Positions 32,158 through 44,018 of a DNA stretch of 64,000 nt are shown here, piece by piece. A model generated the notes under the pieces. The model saw only the letters and a program-made list of their open reading frames with translations. It ran no database searches and had not been told where the DNA came from. The DNA is from Nothophaeocryptopus gaeumannii (lineage: Eukaryota > Ascomycota > Dothideomycetes > Mycosphaerellales > Mycosphaerellaceae), in contig JASISA010000023.1 of NCBI GenBank assembly GCA_031771865.1, forward strand, positions 496,001 through 560,000. The letters are read 5' to 3'. The translations under genes and the position numbers were made by a program. Each line of letters starts with the position of its first letter. Positions within the stretch are counted from its first letter, which is position 1.

Positions 32158-35100
32158 CTACGAGCGTCGATCGCGACGTGGTTGGCGTGGTGGCTCGCTA
32201 TCACGCTGGCGGTTCTGGCGTTGAGCATTCTCACGAGCTTGACGACGCTCGTTCTCAGCAGCCCGATCTTGTGCAAAATGATCATCCACAGGTTGCTCTG
32301 GATCGTGACGAGAGCGCTGGCCATTCTCGTGACCTTGACGACGAGAACGCTGTTGTGGTCGCGAAGACGACGACGCGGCCTGTTGATATCGCTCAGGAGG
32401 GTGCATGTGGGGAGGCTGCGATGCAAATCTCGTGGCAGCTCGTCCAGACGGCGGAGTTGGTGTGTAGCCCTTACGTGCTGCGGCTCCGGCGAAGGAGAAT
32501 CCAGACTCGTCGCTCTGCTGGGTCTCACGCTGGCGTTCCGGACAGTCCCCTTTGGCATGGCCGACTTTGCCGCATTCGTAGCACGTCTTCTCGCCTTGGC
32601 GATGAGATGAAGGACCGGGAATCGGCTTGTCTGCCATATTCACGTCGCCGAAAGTTGGACGCACATTGTGCTGCTGCTGTCTTTCCTGTCGCTTCTTTGG
32701 ACAGCGGTTCTGGACATGACCAGGCTCGCCGCAGTAACGGCACCCCTGGCCATCACGACGCTGAGCAGATGGACCAGTTGGGGGGGCATCTGACATCGTC
32801 ATCTCATTGCCATTTGAAGGATGTGGAGCTCTAGCACGCTGATCTCGTAGTTGGCCGTTCGATGGAACATCGCGGTCTTGTGGCGCACGACAAATTCTAG
32901 CCAGGTGCTCAGTGCTACCACATTTGTGACACGTCTTCGGAGCAGCAGCTCCACGCATAACAGTATCTTGGTCTGCTGAGGCACGCTTCTGCTGTGAACG
33001 AGGCGGATTCTGGCGCTGACGTGGACCCGACGGAGGGAGGCCTGTCATCTTGATATCGTCCAGAGTGGTGTCTGCTCTGGCAACAGATGGCACAAATGGG
33101 TGTCGTCCAGGAAACAGGCCACGGCCTTGTCCAAACAGTGCAGTGATTGGGTCGTCTGATGCTATGATTGCATCCAAGTCCATGTCGAGAAAGCTCCTCT
33201 GCTCTGAGAGTTCGGGAGCATCTTCCATGGACTCATCTTCAGCGATGTCATCAACCTGCTCATGTGATGATGGCTCAAGACCGTCAGCAGGACATTCTTC
33301 CCCAGGAGCGTGGCCTGCGCCTCCACAGAACAAGCACACGCTTTCAGCGCTTTCGCTCTGGTGCGGCAGATAAGGCTGCTCTGAATGTGATGTGGGCTGC
33401 GTGGTGTACGAGCTCTGCTCAACAAGGGGCTGGGGTGTCTGAGGTTGGTACGGCTGGCTCACGGCCTCATCTTGCACGAATTCGGGAGGCAACGCCAATG
33501 GCTCTTGTGGCTTGACCGTATTGTAGACTTGCGCCTCCGATCTCAGGGTCAGCGAGGTCCTGTGCTTGACTTCGTCATCTTGAGATCTCGGTGGCCAGCA
33601 GCCTCGTGAGCTTTCCCCTCTGTCATAGCCATCAACGTACGCAAGGACTGCATGAGCGAATTGCGGCATGGCCATCAAGGCTCGGACTGCTTTGCCCCAA
33701 ACAGTCGTATCCGTCTTCTCGAAATTGAAGCCAAGTCGAATGAGTACCCATAGTCCGTCTGCAACAGAGTTCTGAAAGACCAGTCATGGAATTCATTGTC
33801 GTCCTGCTGCTTCTCTTGGTCGACAAACAGAGCGGCTTCAAGTTGGCATTCGGGCAGAGCCATGTAGACTTTCATGAGGATGAGCTGGTTTAGGCTATCC
33901 GGGTCGGAGGTATCGAAACCTTCTGGGAGAGGGCATATGGGGCCGTTGAGAGCAAGGTCATGGGGTTTGTAAAGCACTGAGATCAGGTGGACGTACTCTG
34001 GCGCGCTACGCTGAGTGCCGGGAAGTCTGGCGTCTCGCCTTGCAACGTACATCGCCAGGTCCCGAGATTCGCCGAGGAAGAGCTTGGTCATCTTCTTCTC
34101 GGGGAATGGGGCTGCACCACTCATGCTCTTCGTCCAAGCCGCCATGGCTTCGTTCAGGTTGGCGCTGATGACGGCCTTACTTGGGACCACCTTCCAGCCG
34201 GACTGCTCTTCGATGACGATCTCCGTGTCTACGATCTCGCCCTCGCTTGTAGTATCGGAAGAGCCATCAGCGTGGTCTCCGACTGGTCCGGCGGATTCTT
34301 CTTGTCCGCTATGCTCAGTCTCTGGGGAAGATGGAGGAGATGGTGAAGGTGTCGGTGAGCCGGTCCCGTATCCGCTGTCATCAATCGAGATCGTGCTCTT
34401 GGCGAGGTCTGAGGGAGTGCGAGATCTGCGACTCCGGGAATCCTCGCGGGGAGCGCTGGAAGTTGAGTGACCTGTGACGCTCGCATAAGCTTGACCATGA
34501 TCGCGGGCTCTGTCATGGCCTTCTTTGGAATGGAGTACACGGTCTCGGGTGACTTGATGATGTTCTTGAGCGCGCTCTCGCTTAATCCAGTCGCTCCGGG
34601 GCTCGCTTGACTCTCTTTGGCCTCTGCCATGTCCGCTAGCCAAGAGTTGCTTATTCGCCAGAAGCGGTCTACGCTACGATGTCCCTTCTGAGACTTGAAC
34701 AGGGCGAGCTCATACTCCTCGACTGTCTTGCTTGGGCGTGCCTTGGGAGCGAGCAACTTTTTGACACCGCAGATCTCGACAGCGCGATGCTGGAGCTTGG
34801 ATGAGCTTTCCGCCATTCGCGCCCTCAACGCAGCAGCCTTTCTCGCTGCGAACGCTGCCATGGTCAATCGTACTTTTTCGCGCTTGTACCATTCCCGGGC
34901 CCAACAATCGATCTGCAGATGATGCATCACCGGCTTACCGCGCATTGGCTCTTTGCCAGCTGGGACTGTATACGGGCCCTCAAGCACCTGAGCAACAACA
35001 CCCTCATGCTTCTTTTTGAATTCGATGAACCGGACAGCCTCATGACAGTGCTCTCTCAGCTCGGCGAAGAAAGGACTAGTCTCGTGAGGGAACTCAAGTC

Positions 35101-35505
35101 CTCGAGCTTTCGCGTGCGCTTTCAGAATGGGACGAAGTCTGGCGTCTCGGAAAGCTGGCACGCGAGGGAGTTTGTAGCCTGGAAGGTCCTCGACTTGCAT
35201 AGAACCCATGTTTCTGGCGAGGAAGGTATGTTTGCTACGTTCGAGGAGACGGTATCGGTCGTAAGCGGAGTGCTGGAAGTTCTTGAATCGAAGCGGCGCT
35301 GATATTCTTGCGGGTCTTCTTCAAGGGGAGCGAAGCGCTTGCGCTGGGAGGAGTAAAAAGTCTCGAGATGTTCAGGGGCAGCAGCTTGAGGTGATGGCAT
35401 GGTGGTCTTGATGAATCGTGTGTTTCGGCCCGTGGCGTTTTTCTGCAGCGAGAAGACTCTACGAGTCCCTGCTGGAGAAGCACTGGCGATTGTGGTGTCG
35501 GACAT
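32158..35505 (-). pseudogene. Large zinc-knuckle (CCHC) protein gene with three frame changes
   Basis: Protein-like sequence runs from an ATG at 35505 (MSDTTIASASPAG) to a stop at 32158 but changes frame three times. At about 35290, QEYQRRF passes to KNFQHSAYDRYRLLERS. At about 34490, the change comes after MVKLMRASQVTQ. At about 33780, FHDWS passes to FQNSVADGLWVLIRLGFNFE. The first change cannot be an intron because no GT occurs in the preceding 100 bases. The third could be a 53-nt intron with a weak GTCGAC donor. The encoded protein would be about 1,100 aa: a helical Ala/Lys-rich N-terminal half, a Ser/Pro-rich middle, three canonical C-x2-C-x4-H-x4-C knuckles (CHKCGSTEHLARIC, CRYCGEPGHVQNRC, CYECGKVGHAKGDC) plus one variant (CLFCGGAGHAPGEEC), and an Arg/Gln-rich end. 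CCHC knuckles bind RNA or single-stranded nucleic acid. The layout is gag-like, but no protease, reverse transcriptase or integrase is present, so a host gene or a domesticated relic is equally possible. Either inactivated or misread. Confidence 0.6.
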
Positions 35506-36574
35506 GTTGGTGGTGTTCGCTGACAGTCGGCAGGTCGCAGACCTTGAAATGGATAAAGGAGGTGTCTGACAAGTGTTCGAGGGATGGAAGGCTGACGATA
35601 GCTGGGTGACAATCGTATTGATGTACAATAGCACTGGCTGCGTTTCCCTGATTGTCGCGCAGGTCGAGTTCAGACAAAACCGGACGGAAGTTGCAGAAAG
35701 TGTGAGGTGGCTGGGTCGGGGGTACATCGGACTTCTCCGACAGCCAATCAGGCTGTAGCGCCTCACGCCTGCGGCTTCACATGTGAAAGGTGAGTGAATG
35801 GGCAAAGTCTTGGCGGCAGTAAATACAGCATTCGGCAACGACATCGGCATCACGGCAAAATGTACGACTGTGATTCCGATGATAATAGCACCAAAACCAA
35901 TCTACACTGACATAACAGCACAGGAACTGGACTATTGATCGCAATTTCACAGCGTAACACCGGCTTGAGCGTTCATTCAATGTTCCGATGCTTCTACAAT
36001 CATGCAACCGATGCTCGAGCTGATCACAACTTCACTGTCCTCGCCATCATAGAGCTGTCATAGAGCCATCACCCATCAGCCAACAGTCCATCCCATGCCA
36101 AGCAAATACGAAAATTGGTCCTCCTCTTCACCACCAACCTAAACCAGTCCCAGCGCTATGGTCCTCCTCTTTCTCACGCCCCTATGATCCTCGTCACTAC
36201 GCTTCCAGACGATCGGTACTTGCGCTGGCTGCCGAGAGCGCTGCAGGTGATTGATGGACACTACCACACCCTCCCCAACTCAAGCAAGCCACGAACACCC
36301 CAACAGCGTCTCAATCCTCATCCCGTGGCTCGGACCAAGGAAATCGCGCCTGTCCTTGCCCGCTAAGGCTGGGTCAGAACACGATACCTCGTTCCCTGCC
36401 ATGGGAGTTGGATCAATACTGCTGAGAGGGTGCGTGGTAACACTATTGGGTAGGGTAGGGCGGCGTGAACACTCGTTGTCACCGCCGGCGTGTCGATGCA
36501 CGCGCTGCGAAGCTGCTGGTATGGTGCTTATTCGCAAGCGAGAGACAGTGAACCGGCGCCGGTGAGCGCGCCTC
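35506..36574. other. Intergenic between two broken genes
   Basis: Upstream of the zinc-knuckle gene and downstream of the coiled-coil gene. Carries the right-hand copies of the GGTCCTCCTCTT motif. No supported gene. Confidence 0.5.
36117..36174 (+). repeat. GGTCCTCCTCTT motif cluster, right side
   Basis: Two clear copies, 36117-36129 and 36160-36174, with a third decayed copy (ATGATCCTCGTCAC) at about 36184-36197. Same orientation as the left cluster at 31439-31552. Confidence 0.7.
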
Positions 36575-38726
36575 TCAGGACGCCGACAAAGAAGCAGTCT
36601 TCTGGAGGATCTTCTCGAAAGCGGCGTCCTGGTTGAAGGCAATGAGAAGCTCTTCTTCAGCTTTGGTCGTCAGTTCATCGACGGCTTTCTTGGAAGCACC
36701 TCCAGTCGTGTACTCTTGAGCAGCTTCCTGCTCTTCTGGGTTGGCATAAGTCGAGCAAGATGCGAGCTTCTGAATGTTGAGGAATGTTGGCGGCCAGCAG
36801 CGCTCCTGGTTCACGGTCTCTTCGCCGGCGGCCCACCATCTAGCTGCGGTCTTGAAGCGCTCGAGGTTCGACAATTGCAGGATCGCTTCATCCCAGATCC
36901 CACTATACTTTTGCTTCTCGACGGGTGGCACAATCATGCCAGTACCAAAGCTTCGCTTATAGAAAGCTTCATACTCGTCATCGGACTGGAACATGCGAGC
37001 TGCTTCGGCCTGGAGCTCTGGAACCTGCGCCATCAAGCATTCGGAAGCGTAGAACTGCAAGTTCTTCCCGCCCACCTTCATCTGCCTATTGTCTTTGAGC
37101 TCCTTTGGCCAAGGCAAACCAAAACTTCCTCATTGTCGCGAATCAGCTGGATTTGATGCAGCTCAGAACGGATAGGAGGACGTCCGCCAGAACGCTTGGT
37201 AAACAGCAGCCATCTGCTCTGGTCGCGGTTGTAGACGAGATCTTCCGGAAGTTGGTCATAATCTCCATTGTCGAACAATTCCTGGTATCGATCCATGTCT
37301 TCGTCTGTATCGTGCGGTATTTGGGCTTTGGTCACTCTCGCTGCATCTGCAAGTGCCACTGGATCCACGATAGAGATCACCGCTTTGATCTGCTGGCCCG
37401 CTCGAGCTTCCCTGGCTTGTGTAGAGGTCCGCGTATCCTCAGGCGTCTCCGATGTCTTCAAACGGCTTGCAAACTTCGCTACGATACTTGACTTGGTTGT
37501 ACCAATGTTCGTCTTCCGACCGATGCCGGCATTGCGAGCTTGCGAAAGCTTGTCATGCTTCGATCCAGACTTTTCGCGCTTTGTCGTCGGGGTATCATTG
37601 ACTTTCTGCACCTCTTCTGCTTGCGGTGGAGATGGGTCCGGAGTGGGGAGACCGAAATCTGTTGATCGAATTGGCCGTGAGGTTGCTGTCGTTGCAGAAC
37701 CTGGAGTCATGGGAGATGCTTTCGGAACGTACATCGCACGGAAGGTCTCCGTCGCGCTTCTGAGTCGCTGGAGCTCGCGCTCTTTCTCGGACTTAGCAAC
37801 TTCGAGCTTTTGGCATCTGCTCTTAAGGCTTCCGATAGCATTTTGGTGATCCCTACAGGCTTGGCGGGATTGTTGCTCGAGGTTGGCGATGCGTTGAGAA
37901 AAGCGCTCGCAACGAGCGCTGGACTCGGACAGCTCTGCTCCTAGTGCCTCGCACTTCGCCTTTTCCTCGTTGAGCTGCATCATCTCAGAGGCATCTGGTG
38001 TGCTGTTGAGATGCTTGAGATCGTTGAGCTGCGCTTTCAGTTGCGCAATCTAATCGTCTTTCTCCTCGAGCTGAGCCTGTCCACGCTCGCGGACACTCTG
38101 GAGCTCCACATCCTTCTGTTGCACTGCTGTTTCTGCTCGAACTCGGGCCTCACGCTCCTGATCGAACTCGAGCTGCGCTTGAGCCTGCCACTGAGCCCGC
38201 TGCTGTTCAGATGTGATTTTGAGATTCTGCTTCATCATCTCTCTCGCTTGCCGCTCATTGGAGACTGCTTCCTTTGCTCCTGACAAGTTGGTCTCGAGTT
38301 CGTCGATCTTAGTCTCCGCTTCGGCTTTGAGCTGTGTCTGCTCATCTTGCAGCGACTTGACGCAACTCTTGTGCGCTTCGTGTAGCTTGTACAGGATCTC
38401 GGTAGCTAAACACGCTCTCTGCGACAGTGCTGACTTGTAGAGGTGGCCTGCATGTCCCGCCAACTCGTCTGAGTAGACCGGCTGATAGTATGAAGAGCCG
38501 TGCTCGTCTGTTCCATCCAGGCGCACGCGCTTGATATGGCGCTGAGAAATGATGATGGGCGAGTTCTCATGAGCGCGGGTCTCTTGCGGGAACGTGTGGC
38601 GAGCATGCTGGAGGTCAAGGGGATGGTGATGTCCGGGAGCGATGCAAGAGAGTCGCCGGCTATCGTCTTTGGGTTCTCGAAGATCTCGACGATCGTGCTC
38701 GCTTCTTGGTCGGTGGAGGAGCGCAT
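36575..38726 (-). pseudogene. Coiled-coil protein gene with two frame changes and an in-frame TAG
   Basis: Starts at an ATG at 38726 (MRSSTDQEASTIVEIFENP). The protein-like frame shifts at about 38560 to one reading IKRVRLDGTDEHGSSYYQPV. It then runs through a long coiled coil (LKAEAETKIDELETNLSGAK) to TAG at 38052-38050, continues in the same frame after it (IAQLKAQLNDLKHLN, then EEKAKCEALGAELSESSARC), passes a Ser/Thr/Pro-rich stretch, and shifts again at about 37110 (from RDNEEVLV to PWPKELKDNRQMKVGGKN) to end at 36575 with ASLSAS. The TAG is one C-to-T step from CAG, and Gln fits the heptad. Without breaks the protein would be about 710 aa. No family is recognised. A filament-like or scaffold role is only suggested by the coiled coil. 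It lies tail-to-head with the equally broken zinc-knuckle gene. Confidence 0.55.
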
Positions 38727-39283
38727 GGAGCCTGTTGCGATTGTCGAGTTTGGTTTTCGCGCATTCCTCTTCGTTGCGCTGCCGTCTGTGGTCTCGAGGG
38801 AGCAGGTCCGGAAGGGACTCGATTGTATGAGAAGACGGTAGATGTCGGCTGAGGGTGCTCGGAGCGGCTTTGCAGTAGGTGGTAGGTGTAGTAGCGTGAA
38901 GGTTCGCTTTTGGACCTGCTTCGACTCGAGGAGTGGTAGAAAGTTGTGTGTGGTAGTTATCTGCCGTCCGCTTCGATGGATGTCTGAATGTGGAAGAGGA
39001 AGACGATGATTTTCTTAAGTAGTAGCGTCGGTGGGAACCCTTGGTGGCTGGGACTATTGTGGCGGTGCAGGGTATTGTTGCGGCCTATTGTCCAAAATTA
39101 TTCACCTGCATGACGTGCCTTTCATGTGAAAGTGCAGTATGCCTGAGGCAGCAGATCGGGCTCGGCGAAGCTTTCCGCCGTGCCGTCATGCCCGCACTGT
39201 CAACTGTCGACTTCACAGCACTCTCACATTCGCAATACACTCTGACGACCTCATCCGCTCATTGCCTCAACAAACTGGGCATC
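38727..39283. other. Divergent region upstream of ARD1 and of the coiled-coil gene
   Basis: The minus frame feeding the coiled-coil gene stays open to about 39020 without an ATG, so an upstream exon there is possible. Otherwise promoter sequence for ARD1. Confidence 0.45.
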
Positions 39284-40093
39284 ATGGATATCCGTCTCCT
39301 CCAGCCGTCGGATATTCCGCATGTCCAGCAGACCAACATCACGAACTTGCCTGAGAACTACTTCTGCAAATACTACATGTACCATGCCTTGAGCTGGCCT
39401 CAGTTGAGCTATGTCGCAGTGGACGTATGAAATATACCATTAACTTGCAGGCAAGCTTCAAATAATTGACGCATTGATGACAGGTATCACGGCCGAAGAA
39501 GACACCATACGATGCGCCGAAGATCGTGGGATACGTACTCGCAAAGATGGAGGAGGACCCAGTGGATGGCATACAGCATGGACACATCACATCACTGAGC
39601 GTCATGCGCACACATCGGCGACTGGGACTGGCAGAGAAACTCATGCGCCAAAGCCGTAAGTGAGGAGCAGATGTGAGGAATGGAAGTAGGCACTGAATGT
39701 TGTACAGAAAGAGCCATGTTCGAAACCTACAACGCCGTCTACGTTTCACTGCACGTCCGCGTATCCAACATTGCAGCATTAGCGCTCTACCGGGACACAC
39801 TTGGATTCAAAGTGGGAGGAACAGAGGCGAAGTACTATGCAGATGGCGAGGATGCTTTCAGCATGCGCATGGACTTGGATTACTTGCGGGAAGAAGCTCT
39901 GGACGAAGAGTCCGACGAAGAGGAAGCGAAGGACGAGGGCGATGAAGTAGGAAGCGCAGGGAAAGCAGGAGACGGCGTGACACAGAAGAAGGAGAGGAAG
40001 CGAAAAGTCAAGGTCGGGAGACAACTAGGAGTGGGAGAGCTAGTGGAACGGGTGGAGAGCTCGAAGCCAGCGCAGACGAATGGCACATCGTAG
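39284..40093 (+). CDS. ARD1: NatA catalytic subunit, N-alpha-acetyltransferase Ard1/Naa10
   Basis: Three exons: 39284-39424, 39484-39655 and 39708-40093. Introns are 59 nt (GTATGA...ATTGATGACAG) and 52 nt (GTAAGT...TACAG). Spliced product 232 aa, like yeast Ard1 (238). It begins MDIRLLQPSDIPHVQQTNIT, then LPENYFCKYYMYHALSWPQL, crosses intron 1 at YVAVD/VSRPKKTPYD, and has the acetyl-CoA loop RTHRRLGLAEKLM (R-x2-R-x-G/A-type), followed by AMFETYNAVYVSLHVRVSN and ALALYRDTLGFKV. The acidic then basic C-terminus (KKERKRKVKVGRQLGVGEL) is typical of fungal Ard1. With Nat1, the enzyme acetylates N-termini exposed after methionine removal, on ribosomes. A second open frame overlaps the 3' end (see findings). 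Confidence 0.95.
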
Positions 40094-40874
40094 CACCCGA
40101 ATCTCGAGACACTGCTGGATTCGATGAGGGACTTGATAATCCAAACACAGATCTGCTGGTCTCGACAACGCACGGGCTCCCTGTGAGCATCATCTCCCGA
40201 CTAGTCGAAGCCAAGCCATGGAAAGTTAATGCGGACTTGCTTCTTTCATCAAATCCTCGATATTGCAGACCCAACAGCTTCGTCATACCACAGCCGAAGC
40301 TGCGATGGCGTCTGGAACGCAAGTGCCCGCGATGTTTCGACCTGCGAAGAAGCGCGCCACACGGCGAATGACTATTACATCACTAAGCCAATGGTTCAGG
40401 TGGGATTGTCACACGTCTTCGTCGACGCGAGCCCGACGCCGGCACAAGTCCGCATTGCCAATGAGATAAACAAGCACCCCATGTCTTGACGAGATGGGCT
40501 CACACGTCGCGCAGCATCTCTCCAAATGCCATGCGCGATGTATGTTCTGGTCACGAGCTCTCAAGCGCGGCAGTGCATCCTAGTTTCGAAAGTGTGCAAG
40601 AAGAAAGCTATGAGAAATAAGTCCTCTGCGCGATTGCCCCTTTGTATTGTACGGTGCTCTAGCAGTAAGGTATCCCGCCATTTCCAATTCCCATAGAAAC
40701 AAAAACGCCATGATGGTTTAGCTAACGGGCACATAGCAGAATCCACACGTTATGGTGTCCGCAAGCGCTCAACGCCGCCAAGGTTCCATAGACTCTACTC
40801 TCGCACATCGTGTTCGCGACGTCTTCCTGTATGCGCCGCTGCAGGCTTTCCTACGCAGTCTCTGCTCGAAGCAT
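40094..40874. other. ARD1 3' flank with a coding-like alternative frame
   Basis: The frame two bases ahead of ARD1 reads ELEASADEWHIVAPESRDTA and continues past the ARD1 stop to a GTGAGC donor at about 40181. A TTGCAG acceptor at about 40263-40268 would join it, phase 0, to AMASGTQVPAMFRPAKKRA ending at 40469. No ATG lies upstream in that frame, so it cannot be a stand-alone gene. Nothing is seen from 40470 to 40874. Confidence 0.3.
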
Positions 40875-42425
40875 TTATTCTGGCACAAATGTAGGTCTGC
40901 CCCGAGGAATCTTCATCCTCTCAAAAGCCACCAGCTTCTCATCGGTCTCGTCTATGGCCTTCTTGGTCCCTGCAAGATCAGCGCCTTTGATGAAGCGGCC
41001 GTGCGTTTTCAAAACATCCAGCAGATCTGAGAGATAGCTTCGCAAGACATACAGGCTCTCTCCGCGATCCGAAGTCGTCTGAGCGAGGTGATCCAACTTG
41101 GCGTGCTTCTTTCTGGGCTCAGCGAACCAGATCGCCATCCAAGCATCAGGGTCTTTCAAGTACTCTTTGGCCAAGCGTGAGAACTGCTCACCCAGGCCGC
41201 CCACCAACCCGTATTTCCGAGGCTCGGAACAGATTTGCTTGATCACATCTGGCGGGCCACTCGTCGGAGTCTCGAATTTGTAGGCCTTGATGAGAGGGCC
41301 AATGACTCGAGTGTTCAGAGCATGGCGCTCCATGATGTGAGCCCGCGTGCGAAGATAATCGGACCCCAAAAGCTGCCCGATCTGCCGCTTGAGCGGTGGT
41401 AATCCTCCCCAGGAGATCTGCTCTTTCGCAAACCCGAGACGAGAAAGGCATTCGAAGAGCTGCTCCCAGAAAGCGACCAAATCTGCGTTTTCGTCGAAGC
41501 GCTTCTGGTTGAATTTTCCACCATATGGAAAGGGTTCAACGAAGAAGGTACCAGTAACGTAGAACGTGATCTGTTCGATGTACTGCACGAAACGCCGAGG
41601 AATCTTCAAGAGCTCTCTGATGACCGGACCTAGGTTGTAACTCTCGACAAACAGTATGAAGCGGCGTTGAAAGAGAAACTTCCAGTGCTCTTCTTTCAAG
41701 TCGTCATACTGATCTGCGAAGGCGGAAAGGTGGACCAAATCGATTCTCTCGTTACTCTCCACGTACTCCTTGAGCTGCTTGTCGATTCTCGGCACAAATC
41801 CTTGGGGAACACTGCTTCGCATAGATCTCGCGTGAGTGGCAGAGGACGAATAGGCGCTTGAATCACTGCTGCCGCTTGCAGCAACTTCCTTCGGTGTGGC
41901 GAGGGGTACATCCGTTACTTGGAATGGATCTCGGATCGCAGCACCATCGCAGTAAGACTCGAGCGTAGCACATCGGCCCTTGCGGAGCTCGTCGGTGCCG
42001 TGCAGGCGTTTGAGAAGCTCCTCATACATCTCCTTCAATTCATGGTCAACATTGTTTAAGACAGTCTTTCGAGGTCCTGAAATGTCTTCGTCTTCGTCCT
42101 CAGGATCCTTGAGTCTGGCCGTCTTGGGAGTTTCCTCAATCTCCGAGCTGAAGTCGTGAGAGCGCTTGACTCCAGCAGTCGACATAGAGGGAGGAATGGC
42201 CGTGCGAGCGGTGCCCGTCACTGTTGGTTCCTGGCTCTGGGAGACGTTGCTATCGAGCAGTCAGAATCGCACTACATCAGGGAGAAGATGTGTAACCCAC
42301 CCAAGTCCTGTTGTCGTGACGAATAATCTCGGTCTGTCAAGCTGCTGTGTCGAGCTTCCATTGGAGCTGATCGACCGCTGCTGAGGTCGAGTGCGAGGTG
42401 CTGATGGCTGACCTGGAGCCTCCAT
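40875..42425 (-). CDS. Uncharacterised fungal protein, intact two-exon gene
   Basis: Exon 1 is 42425-42301 and exon 2 is 42249-40875. The 51-nt intron 42300-42250 (GTGGGT...ATTCTGACTG...TAG) joins FVTTTGLG to NVSQSQEPTV in frame. The product is 499 aa. The first 100 residues are Ser/Pro/Gln-rich with an NLS-like KRSH and an acidic patch (DPEDEDEDISG). The rest is a well-ordered helical region: ELKEMYEELLKRLHGTDELR, VPQGFVPRIDKQLKEYVES, FLFQRRFILFVESYNLGPV, PFPYGGKFNQKRFDENADLV, and a C-terminal helix ending RGRPTFVPE. No catalytic motif or known domain is recognised. The intact frame and good intron make it a real gene. It contrasts with the broken genes just to its left. Confidence 0.8.
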
Positions 42426-44018
42426 CTTCGCGGTTGATGTACGGATGTGTCGTTTGGGTGTGCGCAGTAAGTGGAAGTCGTTGCTGGAAGTTGCGCCGAC
42501 TTAAGAACTATGGGAGCGGGCTCGGTGTGTTGTGTGTTTCGCCGAATATGCATTGTTCAAGGCCTCGAATTGAATGAAGGGGAGCAGTCGTAAGGGTTTG
42601 GCGGGGCATGTGAAAGTGAGCAGCTGGCCCAAGCTCAAACCGCTCTTATTCACTCAGAAGGTCCCAGTGCGTAAGTCAACACTATCATGCCCCTCCCGCG
42701 ATCTCTTCTAGTACGCTATGTCATCCATCGACTGCACGTCAGGAGTGCTCTGATACTATGAGAAGATAAGATCTTGCAGAGATTGCACTATTTCTCGCAT
42801 CTGACATCGCATGCATTTCAGACACTCGTGGAACCACTCAGAACATCTAATCACACACCAATACAGCTAGAACGAGCATCGCGGCGCCCTCACTCTGCCT
42901 AGACGTTCGTTGCGAGCCTGACTCTTCTGTTCGACATCTTCACATCATCAAGGCGCAAGCGTAACTCAGCAAGTCAGCTCATAGGTTCCACTAGCAGGCT
43001 CGAGGCTGAAAGCTCAGCCTTAATGCGAACTCTGGAAGATACTTTGGCAGAGACCTTGACCCTCATGCGAGGCTCGCCTGTACAGTTGCATTCAAATGAG
43101 ATGCTACAGCTGTCTTAGTGGATGAGACAACCATACACGCAGTGTTTCCCCAGTTCTCGGTGCAGACCTTTCGTGAGCCTTCTCCTTTCTTCGCTCCTCG
43201 TCCCATCATCTTGCAGAATTTAAGCTGACCGCCATGCTCTCCAACCATGGCCATGAGCAGATTGTGCTAATCTGCGCGCTGCACTGCCCAGCTTCTTGCC
43301 ATGTCGAAGAACTGCTATATACGCCTCACCCTCCTGCTCCGCTCCAAGTCGAGCAAGATGCAGTCCATGGTAGATAAGCTATAATCAAGTGAGTGAGTGC
43401 ACTGTGAAATCTGACTGTGCATAAACGTTGACAACTCTGTATTTGTAGTCTACATCTAGCTAGCATGCAATGATCCAACAAGCTAGTGAACATCACATGA
43501 TGGAACAAGTCTTCGTGATTTATCCCATGTAAGAGAGATGCACGGCCATGCTGCCAGCCAGACTGCTGATGCACATAGTCCAACATCCGATGCCTGCAGA
43601 GAAGCCAGACACTGCGAAGATGGATGGGTAGCCTTCACTAACGTTCACTCTTGCAACCTCAACCAATTCGGAGTGCCCACATTCCACGTCAGCCGTAGCG
43701 TAAGATATGTGCAAGCTGAGTTTCGACGTATCGTGTCGAAGATGGATTCGAATCCACCCGGTCTGCTTCGGCACGCTTCCATGTCGATGCTTCGATCCAT
43801 GCTGTTTCACCGTTTCAAACTCTGCTAGCACGCTTCTCTTTACCATAGTCCTTCATTGAGATGCATGTATTCCAGATACAGCTCGTAGTATTCATTGATT
43901 CAATCCTCTATCACCTCTTCGTCAATCTGCAGCAGCTGTACCTGATTGACGAAGATGAGATGCTTTGGACTAAACTGCTCCATGTTGCGCTTCTCGAAGA
44001 GTCGAAAGCGATGCGGGA
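42426..44018. other. Gene-poor stretch, no supported gene
   Basis: Several short frames. One at 43254-43063 (minus, 63 codons, ATG start) is Lys/Gly-rich with a few Cys (KVCTENWGNTACMVVSST) but has no signal peptide or family and is not called. The palindrome TGGATTCGAATCCA at about 43742 resembles a tRNA T-arm but no tRNA fold surrounds it. Confidence 0.45.

Noticed and set aside
32158..35505. Calling the zinc-knuckle gene a retrotransposon gag
   Set aside because: Knuckles alone are not diagnostic, and no protease, reverse transcriptase, integrase or terminal repeats are present within reach.
43735..43765. TGGATTCGAATCCA resembling a tRNA T-arm
   Set aside because: It is a perfect palindrome and no acceptor, D or anticodon stems can be folded around it on either strand.
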